A stretch of 64,000 nt of DNA. Origin: Rhodobiaceae bacterium (lineage in GTDB: Bacteria > Pseudomonadota > Alphaproteobacteria > Rhizobiales > Tepidamorphaceae). The position numbers and the translations under genes are program-made. The DNA lies in NCBI GenBank assembly GCA_020637855.1, contig JACKJR010000001.1, positions 806,001 to 870,000 of the forward strand. The letters run 5' to 3'. The notes under the pieces were generated by a model. It made no database searches. It was given only the letters and a program-made list of their open reading frames with translations, and was not told where the DNA came from. Numbering within the stretch: the first letter of the stretch is position 1; the number at the start of each line of letters is the position of its first letter. Positions 50,795 to 59,267 of this stretch are shown here, in pieces.

Positions 50795-52281
50795 CACTCG
50801 TAGCGGTCGGGCAGACCGCCATGGGCATAGTTGGAGAAACGTGTGAACTCGCCGTCGAACTGCAGGTTGACGGTGCCGGTGGGGCCGTGACGCTGCTTTC
50901 CGATGATCAGTTCGGCAATGCCGTGGACGGCTTCCATCTCGTTCTCCCAGGCGAGGAACTCTTCCGTTCCTTCCTTCGGCTTGCGGTTCTTCAGATAGTA
51001 CTCCTCGCGGTAGACGAAGAGAACCACGTCGGCATCCTGCTCGATGGAGCCCGATTCACGCAGGTCCGCCAGTTGCGGGCGCTTGTCGTCGCGCGATTCA
51101 ACCTGGCGCGAAAGCTGCGACAGCGCCAGAATCGGAACATTCAGTTCCTTCGCCAAAGCCTTGAGACCCGTGGTGATTTCCGTGATCTCCTGCACCCGGC
51201 TGTCGCTGGCGCGCCGCGAGGAACCTTGCAGCAGCTGCAGGTAGTCGACCACCAGCATGTCGAGGCCGCGCTGGCGCTTCAGGCGACGAGCGCGGGCTGC
51301 AAGCTGGGCGATGGTGAGGCCACCGGTCGCGTCGATATAAAGCGGGATACGTTCAAGCTCCTGCGCCGCATCCACAAGCCTCTGGAACTCGTCGGGCTGT
51401 ATCTTGCCGCGGCGGATGCGGTCCGACCCGACACTGGCCCGCTCTGAAAGAATACGCGTCGCGAGCTGTTCAGCCGACATTTCCAGCGAGAAAAAACCGA
51501 CGATTGCGCCGTTGACGGTCTTTTCGCGCCCATCGGGCTGCGTTTCGGTTCGGTGTGCCTGTGCCATCGAATAGGCGATGTTGGTGGCAAGCGCCGTTTT
51601 GCCCATGGCAGGACGTCCGGCGAGGATGACGAGATCGGAAGGCTGCATGCCGCCGAGCAATTCGTCTACATCGCGCAGGTTCGTGGCGATGCCCGACACG
51701 TGCCCGTCGCGCTTGTAAGCGTTGTTGGCAACATCGATTGCGCCGCGCACGGCCTGCGCGAAGCCGACGAAGCCGGAGCCGTATTTATCCGTTTCGGCAA
51801 GCTCGTAGAGCTTTTGCTCCGCCGTCTCGATCTGCTTTGCAGGCGTCACGTCTGCGGCAGCGTCATAGGCGGTGTTGACGAGATCCTCGCCGACGCCGAT
51901 CAGTTCGCGCCGCGTGGCAAGGTCGCGCACCACGCGGCCATAGTCTTCCGCGTTGATGACCGTGGTGGCGGCAGCCGCAAGGCGTGTCAGGTATTGCGGC
52001 ACGGTCAGCTCGCCAACGGGCGGGTCGCCATCGAGGAAGGTTTTCAGCGTCACCGGCGTCGCCGTCTTGCCGGCACGGATGATCTGGCTCATCACCTCGA
52101 AGATACGCGCATGCACGCCGTCGTGGAAATGCCGCGGCTCAAGGAAGTCCGACACCCGGTAGAACGCCTCGTTGTTGACGAGGACTGCGCCCAGCAGTGC
52201 CTGTTCGGCCTCCACGTTATGGGGAACCTGGCGGTATTCCGGATTTCTCTGATCAACCGACTTGATCGGTGTGACGGACAT
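50794..52281 (-). CDS. dnaB: Replicative DNA helicase
   Basis: A 495-residue hexameric helicase. The N-terminal DnaB domain has VPHNVEAEQALLGAVL near 20. The C-terminal RecA-like motor has Walker A AGRPAMGKTALATN near 225, Walker B LDMLVVDYLQLL near 335 and SQLSRQVESRDDKRPQLADLRESG. An in-frame Met 33 codons upstream exists, but the start at 52281 gives the family length. It unwinds DNA at the fork and loads primase. It is transcribed toward alr and radA and separated from rplI by a terminator. Confidence 0.97.
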   Translation of the reverse strand: MSVTPIKSVDQRNPEYRQVPHNVEAEQALLGAVLVNNEAFYRVSDFLEPRHFHDGVHARIFEVMSQIIRAGKTATPVTLKTFLDGDPPVGELTVPQYLTRLAAAATTVINAEDYGRVVRDLATRRELIGVGEDLVNTAYDAAADVTPAKQIETAEQKLYELAETDKYGSGFVGFAQAVRGAIDVANNAYKRDGHVSGIATNLRDVDELLGGMQPSDLVILAGRPAMGKTALATNIAYSMAQAHRTETQPDGREKTVNGAIVGFFSLEMSAEQLATRILSERASVGSDRIRRGKIQPDEFQRLVDAAQELERIPLYIDATGGLTIAQLAARARRLKRQRGLDMLVVDYLQLLQGSSRRASDSRVQEITEITTGLKALAKELNVPILALSQLSRQVESRDDKRPQLADLRESGSIEQDADVVLFVYREEYYLKNRKPKEGTEEFLAWENEMEAVHGIAELIIGKQRHGPTGTVNLQFDGEFTRFSNYAHGGLPDRYE

Positions 52282-52442
52282 GCCGTGCCTGCCTGTGCTG
52301 CGAGCCGCCCAGTGTGCGAATCGTTTGAATGAATATGTAAGGCGATTTAGGCGCGGGGAGAAACGAGCGTCACGCAACATCGCTAAACTTGGTCTAGCGG
52401 CTTATGCGTTTCGTTTCAGCATTGACAAACCGGAGGGTGGAT

Positions 52443-52456
52443 GAGTCGTGCGACTC
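52443..52456. promoter_or_regulatory. GAGTCG-TG-CGACTC palindrome upstream of dnaB
   Basis: A perfect inverted repeat with six-base arms, about 160 bases before the dnaB start and inside the dnaB-rplI gap (52282-52608). It contains two GANTC sites, the target of the cell-cycle methylase CcrM in alphaproteobacteria. Whether it is regulatory is inference. Confidence 0.35.
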
Positions 52457-52539
52457 TTCCCCGCAATTCCGGAAAAGCCCGAATTCTCCCAGATTCCGCT
52501 TGCCATGTTTTTTGCGATTCGGCTTCGAAGCGGCGCAAA

Positions 52540-52570
52540 GAAAAACGGCGCCGGAGATGTCCGGCGCCGT
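52540..52570 (-). terminator. Rho-independent terminator after rplI
   Basis: A perfect 11-pair stem, ACGGCGCCGGA (52545-52555) with TCCGGCGCCGT (52560-52570), loop of four, followed on the minus strand by TTTTCTTT. It ends the rpsF-rpsR-DUF2232-rplI transcript, 38 bases after the rplI stop. Confidence 0.9.
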
Positions 52571-52608
52571 TGATCGTCAGATTGAGCGGGATGAACCCGG
52601 CCTCATTC

Positions 52609-53226
52609 CTAGGCTTCGTCCTCAGCCTCGGCGGCAGGCGCTTCGTTCTCGTCGTCGGCAAGTTCTTCGTCGAGCTCGGCGGCAAGGCCTGCGTCCTCGA
52701 AGAAGGCTTCCGCGGTGACTTCGTCTTCTTCGCGTTCGGTTGCCATGATGTCTTCGCCGCGCGCCTGGCGTTCAGCTTCGTCCTCCGAACGAGCCACGTT
52801 GGCCGAAACATTGGTCTCGACCTCGGCGTGCAGGCGAATGCCGACCTCGGAGATGCCGATGCCCTTGATCGGATTGTGCAGCATCACCTGCGCCTTGCCG
52901 ACGCTGAACCCGGCCTCGGTCAGTGCTTCGGCGATGTCGCGTGCCGTAACCGAACCGTAGAGCTGGCCATTGGTGCCGGCCTGGCGGATCAGCGTGATGG
53001 TCTGGCCTTCGAGCTTCTCGGCAACCTTCTCTGCTTCGCTGCGCAGTTCCAGATTGCGGGCTTCGAGCTGGGCACGCTCGTTCTCGAACTTGGTCTTGTT
53101 GTCTTCGGTCGCGCGCAGCGCCTTGCCCTGCGGCAGCAGGAAGTTGCGTGCATAGCCGTTCTTGACCTTGACGATATCGCCCATCTGCCCGAGGCGGGGG
53201 ATGCGCTCCAGAAGAATGACGTCCAT
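52609..53226 (-). CDS. rplI: 50S ribosomal protein L9
   Basis: A 205-residue L9. The N-terminal rRNA-binding domain has the signature GQMGDIVKVKNGYARNFLLPQG at about 13-35, then the connecting helix and the C-terminal domain to about 150 (GKAQVMLHNPIKGIG). Beyond that is an acidic, probably disordered tail of about 50 residues ending AEDEA, typical of alphaproteobacteria and absent from E. coli L9 (149 residues). It is the last gene of the ribosomal operon. Confidence 0.97.
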   Translation of the reverse strand: MDVILLERIPRLGQMGDIVKVKNGYARNFLLPQGKALRATEDNKTKFENERAQLEARNLELRSEAEKVAEKLEGQTITLIRQAGTNGQLYGSVTARDIAEALTEAGFSVGKAQVMLHNPIKGIGISEVGIRLHAEVETNVSANVARSEDEAERQARGEDIMATEREEDEVTAEAFFEDAGLAAELDEELADDENEAPAAEAEDEA

Positions 53227-53263
53227 GGGATGTTCCTTTCAGGTGTCTTGAATCGGGTTGAGG

Positions 53264-54217
53264 TTATTCGCCTCCCGGGACTGCGGGCGGGCCGCTGCGC
53301 CGGTTGCGGAAATCGAAAATCGTGTCGCCGATGCCGATAAGCGCGATGATCAGCACGACAAACGGGATGAGCATCGCGGACAGAATGACGCCGGCGACGA
53401 TGAAGGGCTGCGCGGCCATACCCCGCGTCACGCTGTAGATGACAGCGATGCCGAGTACGGCAAACACGGCGACAAGCGCGCCAAGAACTGCTTTCGCATA
53501 CAGCCCGACCGTGCCGCCGATATATGCACCGGCCAGCGCTGCCGCGAAGGCAGCGGATGCCTGCTGCGCAAAGCGCATGTCGCGCAGGCCGATGGATGGC
53601 CGGATCGCGTGTCCCGACATGGCCGCGATGCGGATGGCCAGCCACATGTTGAGGAGTGCGAACAACGTCCACAGGGCAGCCGAAACCGGGGCGAGATATG
53701 TGGTCATGATGCCGATCAGCACATCGAGATTGGCTCCGGAAGGAAGCGGCGCGCCGCTTCCCCCTAACATCGTGCGGAAAGCCGTATTGATCGTGACGGC
53801 ATAACTTTCGGCGGTTCCGCCGAATATGACGATGGAGGCGATGGCGACGCCGGCGCCGAATGCGGCGGCCCACAGCGCCAGCCGGCCAGCCGGGTACCAT
53901 TCACGCGGGCCCTGCGGATCGCTCTCATCGAGAGGCCGCGACAGCAGCGCCAGCCGCACCAGCCAGACGCATGGGACGGCGCAGCTGACGATGTAGATTC
54001 CCGCAAAGATGAAATGTGCGACAACCGCGGTCGTCACCGTGGCGATCGCGGCGGCAACGAGCGTGGGGAACAGGCCCCAGCCGAAGCCGGCGATGAACAG
54101 GGGCAGGGGGGCGGCGTAGAACAGCATGACCGCAGCCGGATTTCCCGTCGTCACCGACAGAAACAGCAGCGCGGAGGCAAGGCCCGCTCCGATCCCTATG
54201 AAAAGGTTCGTGTTCAT
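53264..54217 (-). CDS. DUF2232 multi-spanning membrane protein
   Basis: A 317-residue integral membrane protein with eight or nine hydrophobic segments (NLFIGIGAGLASALLFLSV at the start; LFIAGFGWGLFPTLVAAAIATV; IPFVVLIIALIGIGDTIFDFR near the end). It belongs to the DUF2232/YybS-like family always found between rpsR and rplI in Rhizobiales. Some features resemble energy-coupling S-components, but no substrate is known. The start at 54217 begins with the first helix; a Met 22 codons earlier is less likely. It is part of the ribosomal protein transcript, with about 250 bases before it. Confidence 0.88.
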   Translation of the reverse strand: MNTNLFIGIGAGLASALLFLSVTTGNPAAVMLFYAAPLPLFIAGFGWGLFPTLVAAAIATVTTAVVAHFIFAGIYIVSCAVPCVWLVRLALLSRPLDESDPQGPREWYPAGRLALWAAAFGAGVAIASIVIFGGTAESYAVTINTAFRTMLGGSGAPLPSGANLDVLIGIMTTYLAPVSAALWTLFALLNMWLAIRIAAMSGHAIRPSIGLRDMRFAQQASAAFAAALAGAYIGGTVGLYAKAVLGALVAVFAVLGIAVIYSVTRGMAAQPFIVAGVILSAMLIPFVVLIIALIGIGDTIFDFRNRRSGPPAVPGGE

Positions 54218-54370
54218 TTCAGTTTCGCTGTCCCGTTGCCTCAAGGCCTGACCCTGAGAAACGGTTAGGAACGGATCAGGCACCTGCCGCCCGCCCCAAC
54301 CTGATTGATTTCTGGCCTTTAAGGCCGTCGACGCGCCATTTCAAACGGCGCGCCGGAATAGCAAGCAAAC

Positions 54371-54440
54371 CCAGGAAAAGTGGAAACCGGTTTTCGCTTG
54401 CGCGGACCTTCGGTTCCGTCCGGATTTGCGTCAACTGTAA
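54371..54440. repeat. Dispersed intergenic motif, copy 2
   Basis: CCAGGAAAAGTGGAAACCGGTTTTC and, further on, TTCCGTCCGGATTTGCGTCAA lie in the 252-base gap between rpsR and the DUF2232 gene. The GGAAAA/TTTTC arms and the GTCCGGA word match the copy at 45139-45186. It interrupts an otherwise tight ribosomal operon. Confidence 0.6.
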
Positions 54441-54444
54441 GAAT

Positions 54445-54467
54445 AGAGCGTTTTATAGAAGCGCTCT
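54445..54467 (-). terminator. Hairpin just after rpsR
   Basis: AGAGCG and CGCTCT pair around an 11-base A/T-rich loop, three bases after the rpsR stop. The T run is poor, so it may attenuate or process the transcript rather than end it, as the DUF2232 and rplI genes lie downstream. Confidence 0.35.
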
Positions 54468-54469
54468 AA

Positions 54470-54724
54470 TCAGTCCATCACGTAAGGAAGCAGGCCGAGG
54501 AAACGCGCGCGCTTGATGGCGCGGGCGAGTTCACGCTGCTTCTTGGCCGAAACCGCGGTGATGCGGCTGGGAACGATCTTGCCGCGCTCGGACATGTAGC
54601 GCAGCAGCAGCTTGGGATCCTTGTAGTCGATCTTCGGTGCGTTGGCGCCGGAGAACGGACAGGTCTTGCGGCGGCGGTAGAACGGCCGGCGGACCGGCAT
54701 CTGGGCGATGCTGGATGTGCTCAT
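54470..54724 (-). CDS. rpsR: 30S ribosomal protein S18
   Basis: An 84-residue S18: RRPFYRRRKTCPFSG near the N-terminus, the S18 signature IDYKDPKLLLRYMSERGKI, and IKRARFLGLLPYV at the end. It binds next to S6 on the platform of the small subunit. GGAGG lies eight bases before the ATG; it starts three bases after rpsF. Confidence 0.98.
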   Translation of the reverse strand: MSTSSIAQMPVRRPFYRRRKTCPFSGANAPKIDYKDPKLLLRYMSERGKIVPSRITAVSAKKQRELARAIKRARFLGLLPYVMD

Positions 54725-54727
54725 GGA

Positions 54728-55174
54728 TCAGTCCTCCGAAGAATCGTTGTCGTCGCGATCATCGCGGCGCGGGCGGTCTCCGCGCGGACCACGATCGCCG
54801 CGGTCGCCACGCTCGGGCCGGTCACCACGGCCGCCGCGGCGGTCGTCGCGGTCACGCCGCGTCAGGATGGCCGACGGCTGATCGGTATGCTCTTCAACAC
54901 GGATGGTCATGAAACGAAGAATATCTTCGTTCAGGCCCATCTGGCGCTCCATTTCCGCAACCGCGGCAGGAGACGCATCGATGTCGATGAGCTGGTAGTG
55001 AGCCTTGCGGTTTTTCTTGATGCGGAACGACAGCGGGCGCAGGCCCCAGTATTCCTTCTTGCCGACGTTGCCACCATTTTCGGTGATAACTCCGGTCATC
55101 TGCTCCGTCAGCGCTTCGACCTGCTGAGCGGAAACGTCCTGGCGCGCCAGGAACACATGCTCGTAAAGCGGCAT
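54728..55174 (-). CDS. rpsF: 30S ribosomal protein S6
   Basis: A 148-residue S6: core alpha/beta domain of about 95 residues (YEHVFLARQDVSAQQVEAL; YWGLRPLSFRIKKNRKAHY; MGLNEDILRFMTIRVEEH), then a charged tail of about 45 residues built of Arg-Gly-Asp-like pieces (RGGRGDRPERGDRGDRG). Such tails are usual in alphaproteobacterial S6 but vary. It is the first gene of the operon, read from the promoter at 55427-55454. Confidence 0.97.
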   Translation of the reverse strand: MPLYEHVFLARQDVSAQQVEALTEQMTGVITENGGNVGKKEYWGLRPLSFRIKKNRKAHYQLIDIDASPAAVAEMERQMGLNEDILRFMTIRVEEHTDQPSAILTRRDRDDRRGGRGDRPERGDRGDRGPRGDRPRRDDRDDNDSSED

Positions 55175-55426
55175 GGCTTCTTAGCCTTTCTTCAATGTGC
55201 CGTTGCGAAGACTGGCGCGGAGCCTCGTTCGAAAGCCTCTTTCCGTCCCGAAGACAAGGGGACCGGCAGGAAAGGCATTCGCGATTAAGGTCTCGAAGAG
55301 CGGGAACACGGGAAGACGGAGAACCTGAACTTGATCAGATTTCCTGCTGGTTTGGCTGCTGTTTCGACAGCATTTCCATGCCAGCCTTCCGTTCAGCCCC
55401 CGGCCGGGCCTTCGCGGGAAGCGCGC

Positions 55427-55454
55427 TTTATACCCAAAACGCCATAAACTGCAA
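55427..55454 (-). promoter_or_regulatory. Sigma-70-type promoter of the rpsF operon
   Basis: On the minus strand TTGCAG (55454-55449) and TATAAA (55432-55427) are separated by 16 bases, a near-consensus housekeeping promoter about 250 bases before the rpsF start. The leader is long enough for S6/S18-type autoregulation, though I did not identify the S6:S18 binding element. Confidence 0.6.
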
Positions 55455-55486
55455 CACTGGCGTTGCAATAATGCAGGGCTATGCGC

Positions 55487-55515
55487 TTGACATAATGACG
55501 CTGACGGGTTCTAGA
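55487..55515 (+). promoter_or_regulatory. Probable fabD promoter
   Basis: A perfect -35 box TTGACA (55487-55492) is followed after 17 bases by TCTAGA, a weak -10 box as is common in alphaproteobacteria. The fabD start is 35 bases downstream. Confidence 0.45.
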
Positions 55516-55549
55516 CCCGCCGCAAACGGAAACAACCCGGAAATCCTTC

Positions 55550-56482
55550 ATGACGATCTGTTTCACCTTCCCCGGTCAGGGCAGCCAGAAAGTGGGCATG
55601 GGCCGCGAGCTCGCCGACGCTTACCCCGAAGCGCGCGCCGTATTCGAAGAAGCCGATGATGCGCTGGGCCAGAAACTCACCCAGATCATGTGGGAAGGCC
55701 CGGAAGAAACGCTGATGCTGACAGAGAATACCCAGCCGGCGCTTGTGACCATGAGCATGGCCGTCATTCGCGCAATGGCAGCAGAGGGCATGCCGGTTGC
55801 GGATACCGCGGCCTACGTTGCCGGCCACTCCGTCGGCGAGTATGCAGCCCTTGCGGCGGCAGAAGCCTTTTCTCTTGCAGATGTCGTGCGTCTGGTCCGG
55901 GTCCGCGGCCAGGCCATGCAACAGGCGGTTCCCGTCGGTGAGGGCGGCATGGCCGCAATCCTGGGGCTCGATTACGAAGCGGTTGCCGAGATTGCCGCCG
56001 AAGCGGCGGAAGATCAGGTCTGCCAGGCTGCCAATGACAATTCCGGTGGCCAGGTTGTCGTCTCCGGCAACAAGGCGGCCATTGAACGCGCGGCCAAGCT
56101 TGCAAGCGAGCGCGGCGCCCAGCGCGCCATCGTCTTGCAGGTCAGCGCACCGTTCCATTGCGACCTGATGGCGCCTGCGGCTGAAGTCATGGCCGCTGCC
56201 CTCGACGAGGTGACCATCAACAAGCCGGTCGTCCCCGTCATTGCCAACGTGCTTGCAGCGCCGGTTTCCGATCCGGCTGAAATCAAGAAGCGCCTTGTCG
56301 AGCAGGTGACGGGCACCGTGCGCTGGCGGGAATCGGTGATGTGGATGGCCGCCAACGGTGTTGATACGCTTTATGAGGTTGGCGCCGGCAAGGTGCTGTC
56401 CGGGCTTGTCCGCCGCATCGACCGTTCGCTCGTGGCGAAAAGTGTCGGCGCACCGGAAGATATCGCGGCACTGAAAGCCTGA
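55550..56482 (+). CDS. fabD: Malonyl-CoA:ACP transacylase
   Basis: A 310-residue FabD that loads malonyl groups on the acyl carrier protein. The motif set is complete: PGQGSQ at 8-13, nucleophile S94 in GHSVGEY, carboxylate-binding R119 in VRGQAMQ, NSGGQVV near 164, and H203 in APFHCDLM. It heads the fabD-fabG-acpP-fabF cluster. It also serves as an internal standard for the divergent FabD-like protein at 23912. Confidence 0.98.
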   Translation: MTICFTFPGQGSQKVGMGRELADAYPEARAVFEEADDALGQKLTQIMWEGPEETLMLTENTQPALVTMSMAVIRAMAAEGMPVADTAAYVAGHSVGEYAALAAAEAFSLADVVRLVRVRGQAMQQAVPVGEGGMAAILGLDYEAVAEIAAEAAEDQVCQAANDNSGGQVVVSGNKAAIERAAKLASERGAQRAIVLQVSAPFHCDLMAPAAEVMAAALDEVTINKPVVPVIANVLAAPVSDPAEIKKRLVEQVTGTVRWRESVMWMAANGVDTLYEVGAGKVLSGLVRRIDRSLVAKSVGAPEDIAALKA

Positions 56483-56527
56483 TACGGCTCCAGCCGTGAA
56501 GTAAAATATACAAGGGAATTAAGCGAT

Positions 56528-57277
56528 ATGACCGCCAATCTGTTCGATCTGACAGGCAAGACCGCGCTCGTCACCGGCGCCAGTGGCGGAATCGGTGGCG
56601 CGATCGCCCGTGCGCTGCATGCCCAGGGTGCGGTGGTCGCCGTCACGGGAACCCGCGAGGATGCGCTCAACGCCCTGAGGGACGAGTTGGGAGAGCGTGT
56701 GCATCCGCTGGTATGTAATCTGTCCGACATGGAAGCCGTCGACGGGCTGATCGACCGCGCCGACGAGGCAATGGGGCAGGTCGATATTCTCGTCAACAAT
56801 GCAGGCATTACCCGTGACAACCTGTTCCTGCGCATGAAAGACGAGGAATGGGACAGCGTCATCCAGGTCAATCTGACCGCGACCTTCCACCTGATGCGCG
56901 CGGCGGTCGCCCGCATGATGCGCCGCAGGAGCGGCCGCATCATCAACATCACCTCTGTCGTCGGAACCATCGGTAATCCGGGGCAGGGCAATTATTGCGC
57001 CGCCAAGGCCGGTATCGTCGGTATGTCGAAGTCGCTTGCCTATGAAGTCGCCAGCCGCAACATTACCGTCAACTGCATCGCGCCGGGCTTTATCTCCACC
57101 GCGATGACCGACGTCCTGAACGACAAGCAGCGCGAAGCCATACTAGGCCGCGTTCCGGCGGGTCGTCTGGGCACGCCCGATGAAGTGGCGGCTGCAGCGC
57201 TCTATCTTGCAAGCGATGCGGCTTCCTACGTGACCGGCCAGACCCTGCATGTGAATGGCGGCATGGCGATGGTATGA
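56528..57277 (+). CDS. fabG: 3-oxoacyl-ACP reductase
   Basis: A 249-residue SDR of fatty acid elongation. Seen: NADPH motif TGASGGIGGAIA near 15, NNAGITRDN near 88, the serine in NITSVVG near 140, the YCAAKAG Tyr-Lys pair near 155, and NCIAPGFISTAM. It reduces 3-oxoacyl-ACP with NADPH. AAGGGA precedes the start; about 295 bases separate it from acpP, which may therefore have its own promoter. Confidence 0.97.
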   Translation: MTANLFDLTGKTALVTGASGGIGGAIARALHAQGAVVAVTGTREDALNALRDELGERVHPLVCNLSDMEAVDGLIDRADEAMGQVDILVNNAGITRDNLFLRMKDEEWDSVIQVNLTATFHLMRAAVARMMRRRSGRIINITSVVGTIGNPGQGNYCAAKAGIVGMSKSLAYEVASRNITVNCIAPGFISTAMTDVLNDKQREAILGRVPAGRLGTPDEVAAAALYLASDAASYVTGQTLHVNGGMAMV

Positions 57278-57572
57278 ACGAGGGCTGATGGGGAGGTTTT
57301 TTCGTTCCGGCGCGGACATGCATCAAGGCTGTGAACGGTAAATCTCAACTTCTGGCCAAGTGAAATAAAGTGTGTTACGAGCGTCCGGCTCGCCAAGGAT
57401 TTGTAGGAAATCCCGATGCTTGGCGCTCACTTTGAAGGTGAATGGCATCGTTTTCGGCATCTGCCGGGAACAACGCTGTGATCCACGTGTCTCCGGTGGT
57501 TCTGACGGGCTGGCGGGGGAGTTTTAGGAAAAAGAATCGCAGGTTCTGCGCACGCAGTATCGAGGAGACGTT

Positions 57573-57809
57573 ATGAGCAGCATTGCCGATCGCGTGAAAA
57601 AGATCGTCGTCGAGCATCTTGGTGTGGAAGCCGACAAGGTCACGGATAACGCCAGCTTCATTGATGACCTCGGCGCCGACAGTCTCGATACGGTCGAACT
57701 GGTCATGGCGTTCGAAGAAGAATTCGGTTGCGAAATCCCCGATGACGCCGCCGAAACCATCCTGACCGTTGGCGACGCCGTCAAATTTCTCGAAAAGAAC
57801 GCCGCCTGA
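57573..57809 (+). CDS. acpP: Acyl carrier protein
   Basis: A 78-residue, strongly acidic ACP. The phosphopantetheine serine lies in LGADSLDTVELVM near 37. The ribosome site GAGGAG is close to consensus. In the 295-base gap before it I saw no gene; a separate promoter is likely because ACP is needed in large amounts, but no clear boxes were found. Confidence 0.98.
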   Translation: MSSIADRVKKIVVEHLGVEADKVTDNASFIDDLGADSLDTVELVMAFEEEFGCEIPDDAAETILTVGDAVKFLEKNAA

Positions 57810-57889
57810 CCTAACGTCCTTTATGGATTTCAAGGCAGTTCAACCGGCCGCGTTCGCTTTCGGACGCGGCCTTTAGCGGATTTTGAGGC

Positions 57890-59158
57890 ATGGTCCGTCG
57901 CGTAGTCGTTACCGGAATGGGAGCCATCACGCCGCTCGGTGCAAACATCGAGCTGACGTGGAAGCGGCTGCTCGCCGGCGACAGCGGCGCGAAAAAAGTG
58001 ACCGAATTCGAGGTTGACGATATTGCCGCGAAGATCGCCTGTCCCGTCAGGTTCGGCGATGGCTCCGGTGATACGTTCAATCCCGACGAGTACATGGAGC
58101 CGAAGGAGCATCGCAAGATCGATCGCTTCATCGTCTTTGCCATTGCCGCGGCCACACAGGCCCTGAATGACGCCGGATGGCATCCCAAGACCTATGAGGA
58201 TCAGACCCGGACTGGCGTCATGGTCGGCTCGGGGATAGGCGGCCTGATGGGCATCCAGAACGGCGCCGATCTGCTCTCAACGCGTGGGCCTCGGCGGATT
58301 TCACCGTTCTTTATTCCCAGCAGCCTGATCAATCTGGCGTCCGGCCACATCTCGATCCAGCACGGGTTGAAGGGGCCGAATCACGCCGTGGTCACGGCGT
58401 GCTCGACCGGCGCCCACGCGATCGGCGATGCTTCCAGGCTCGTTGCCTATGGCGATGCGGATGTGATGGTGGCCGGTGGCGCGGAGGGGGCCGTATGCCG
58501 TCTGGCGCTTGCCGGTTTTGCCGCTTGCCGCGCCTTGTCGACGGCTTTCAACGACGACCCGACGCGCGCCTCGCGGCCCTACGACAGGGATCGCGACGGC
58601 TTCGTCATGGGTGAGGGGGCCGGCGTTGTCGTGCTTGAGGAATACGAGCATGCCAAGGCGCGCGGCGCGAAGATTTACGGTGAAGTCATCGGCTACGGCA
58701 TGTCGGGCGACGCCTATCACATCACTGCACCGTCCGAGGATGGCGATGGCGCTTATCGCTGCATGCTCGCCGCTCTGAAACGCGCTGAAATCACCGCTTC
58801 GGAAATCGATTATATCAACGCACACGGCACATCGACGCCGCGTGGAGATGAAATTGAGCTGACGGCCGTCGAACGTCTTGTCGGCAACGGTGGAGCTGGC
58901 CTGTCGATGTCGTCCACCAAATCGGCAATCGGGCACCTGCTCGGTGCAGCCGGTGCGGTCGAGGCGATTTTCTCGCTTCTGGCCATCCGCGATAACGTTG
59001 CGCCACCGACACTTAATCTCGACAACCCGTCCGTCGAGACCGAGATCGACCTTGTTCCCCACAAGGTGCGCGAGCGCGAGATCAACACGATCCTGACCAA
59101 TTCCTTCGGTTTCGGTGGGACGAATGCCTCCCTGATCATGCGCAGGGCGGATGCCTGA
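57890..59158 (+). CDS. fabF: 3-oxoacyl-ACP synthase II
   Basis: A 422-residue condensing enzyme. The thiolase-fold triad is complete: active-site cysteine in TACSTGAHAIGD near 168, first histidine in NAHGTSTPRGD near 308, second histidine in KSAIGHLLGAAGA near 345. GFGGTNASLI closes the sequence. It elongates acyl-ACP with malonyl-ACP. It follows acpP by 80 bases. Confidence 0.97.
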   Translation: MVRRVVVTGMGAITPLGANIELTWKRLLAGDSGAKKVTEFEVDDIAAKIACPVRFGDGSGDTFNPDEYMEPKEHRKIDRFIVFAIAAATQALNDAGWHPKTYEDQTRTGVMVGSGIGGLMGIQNGADLLSTRGPRRISPFFIPSSLINLASGHISIQHGLKGPNHAVVTACSTGAHAIGDASRLVAYGDADVMVAGGAEGAVCRLALAGFAACRALSTAFNDDPTRASRPYDRDRDGFVMGEGAGVVVLEEYEHAKARGAKIYGEVIGYGMSGDAYHITAPSEDGDGAYRCMLAALKRAEITASEIDYINAHGTSTPRGDEIELTAVERLVGNGGAGLSMSSTKSAIGHLLGAAGAVEAIFSLLAIRDNVAPPTLNLDNPSVETEIDLVPHKVREREINTILTNSFGFGGTNASLIMRRADA

Positions 59159-59267
59159 TCGGCATAGCGGGTGTTCCTGCCGTGCTGCGGGTTCGCGGTT
59201 TTGCCACATTGGCGGACCACACCTTTGCGCCGGATCACAAGGCCTGAACTTGATCGGAAGGTAGACC

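Larger units (their letters stand above)
55175..55549. other. Divergent intergenic region rpsF-fabD
   Basis: This 375-base gap holds the rpsF promoter and its leader on the minus strand and the probable fabD promoter on the plus strand. No gene was seen in it. TGCAACACTGGCGTTGCA at about 55450-55467 is a short inverted repeat between the two promoters and could be an operator. Confidence 0.5.
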
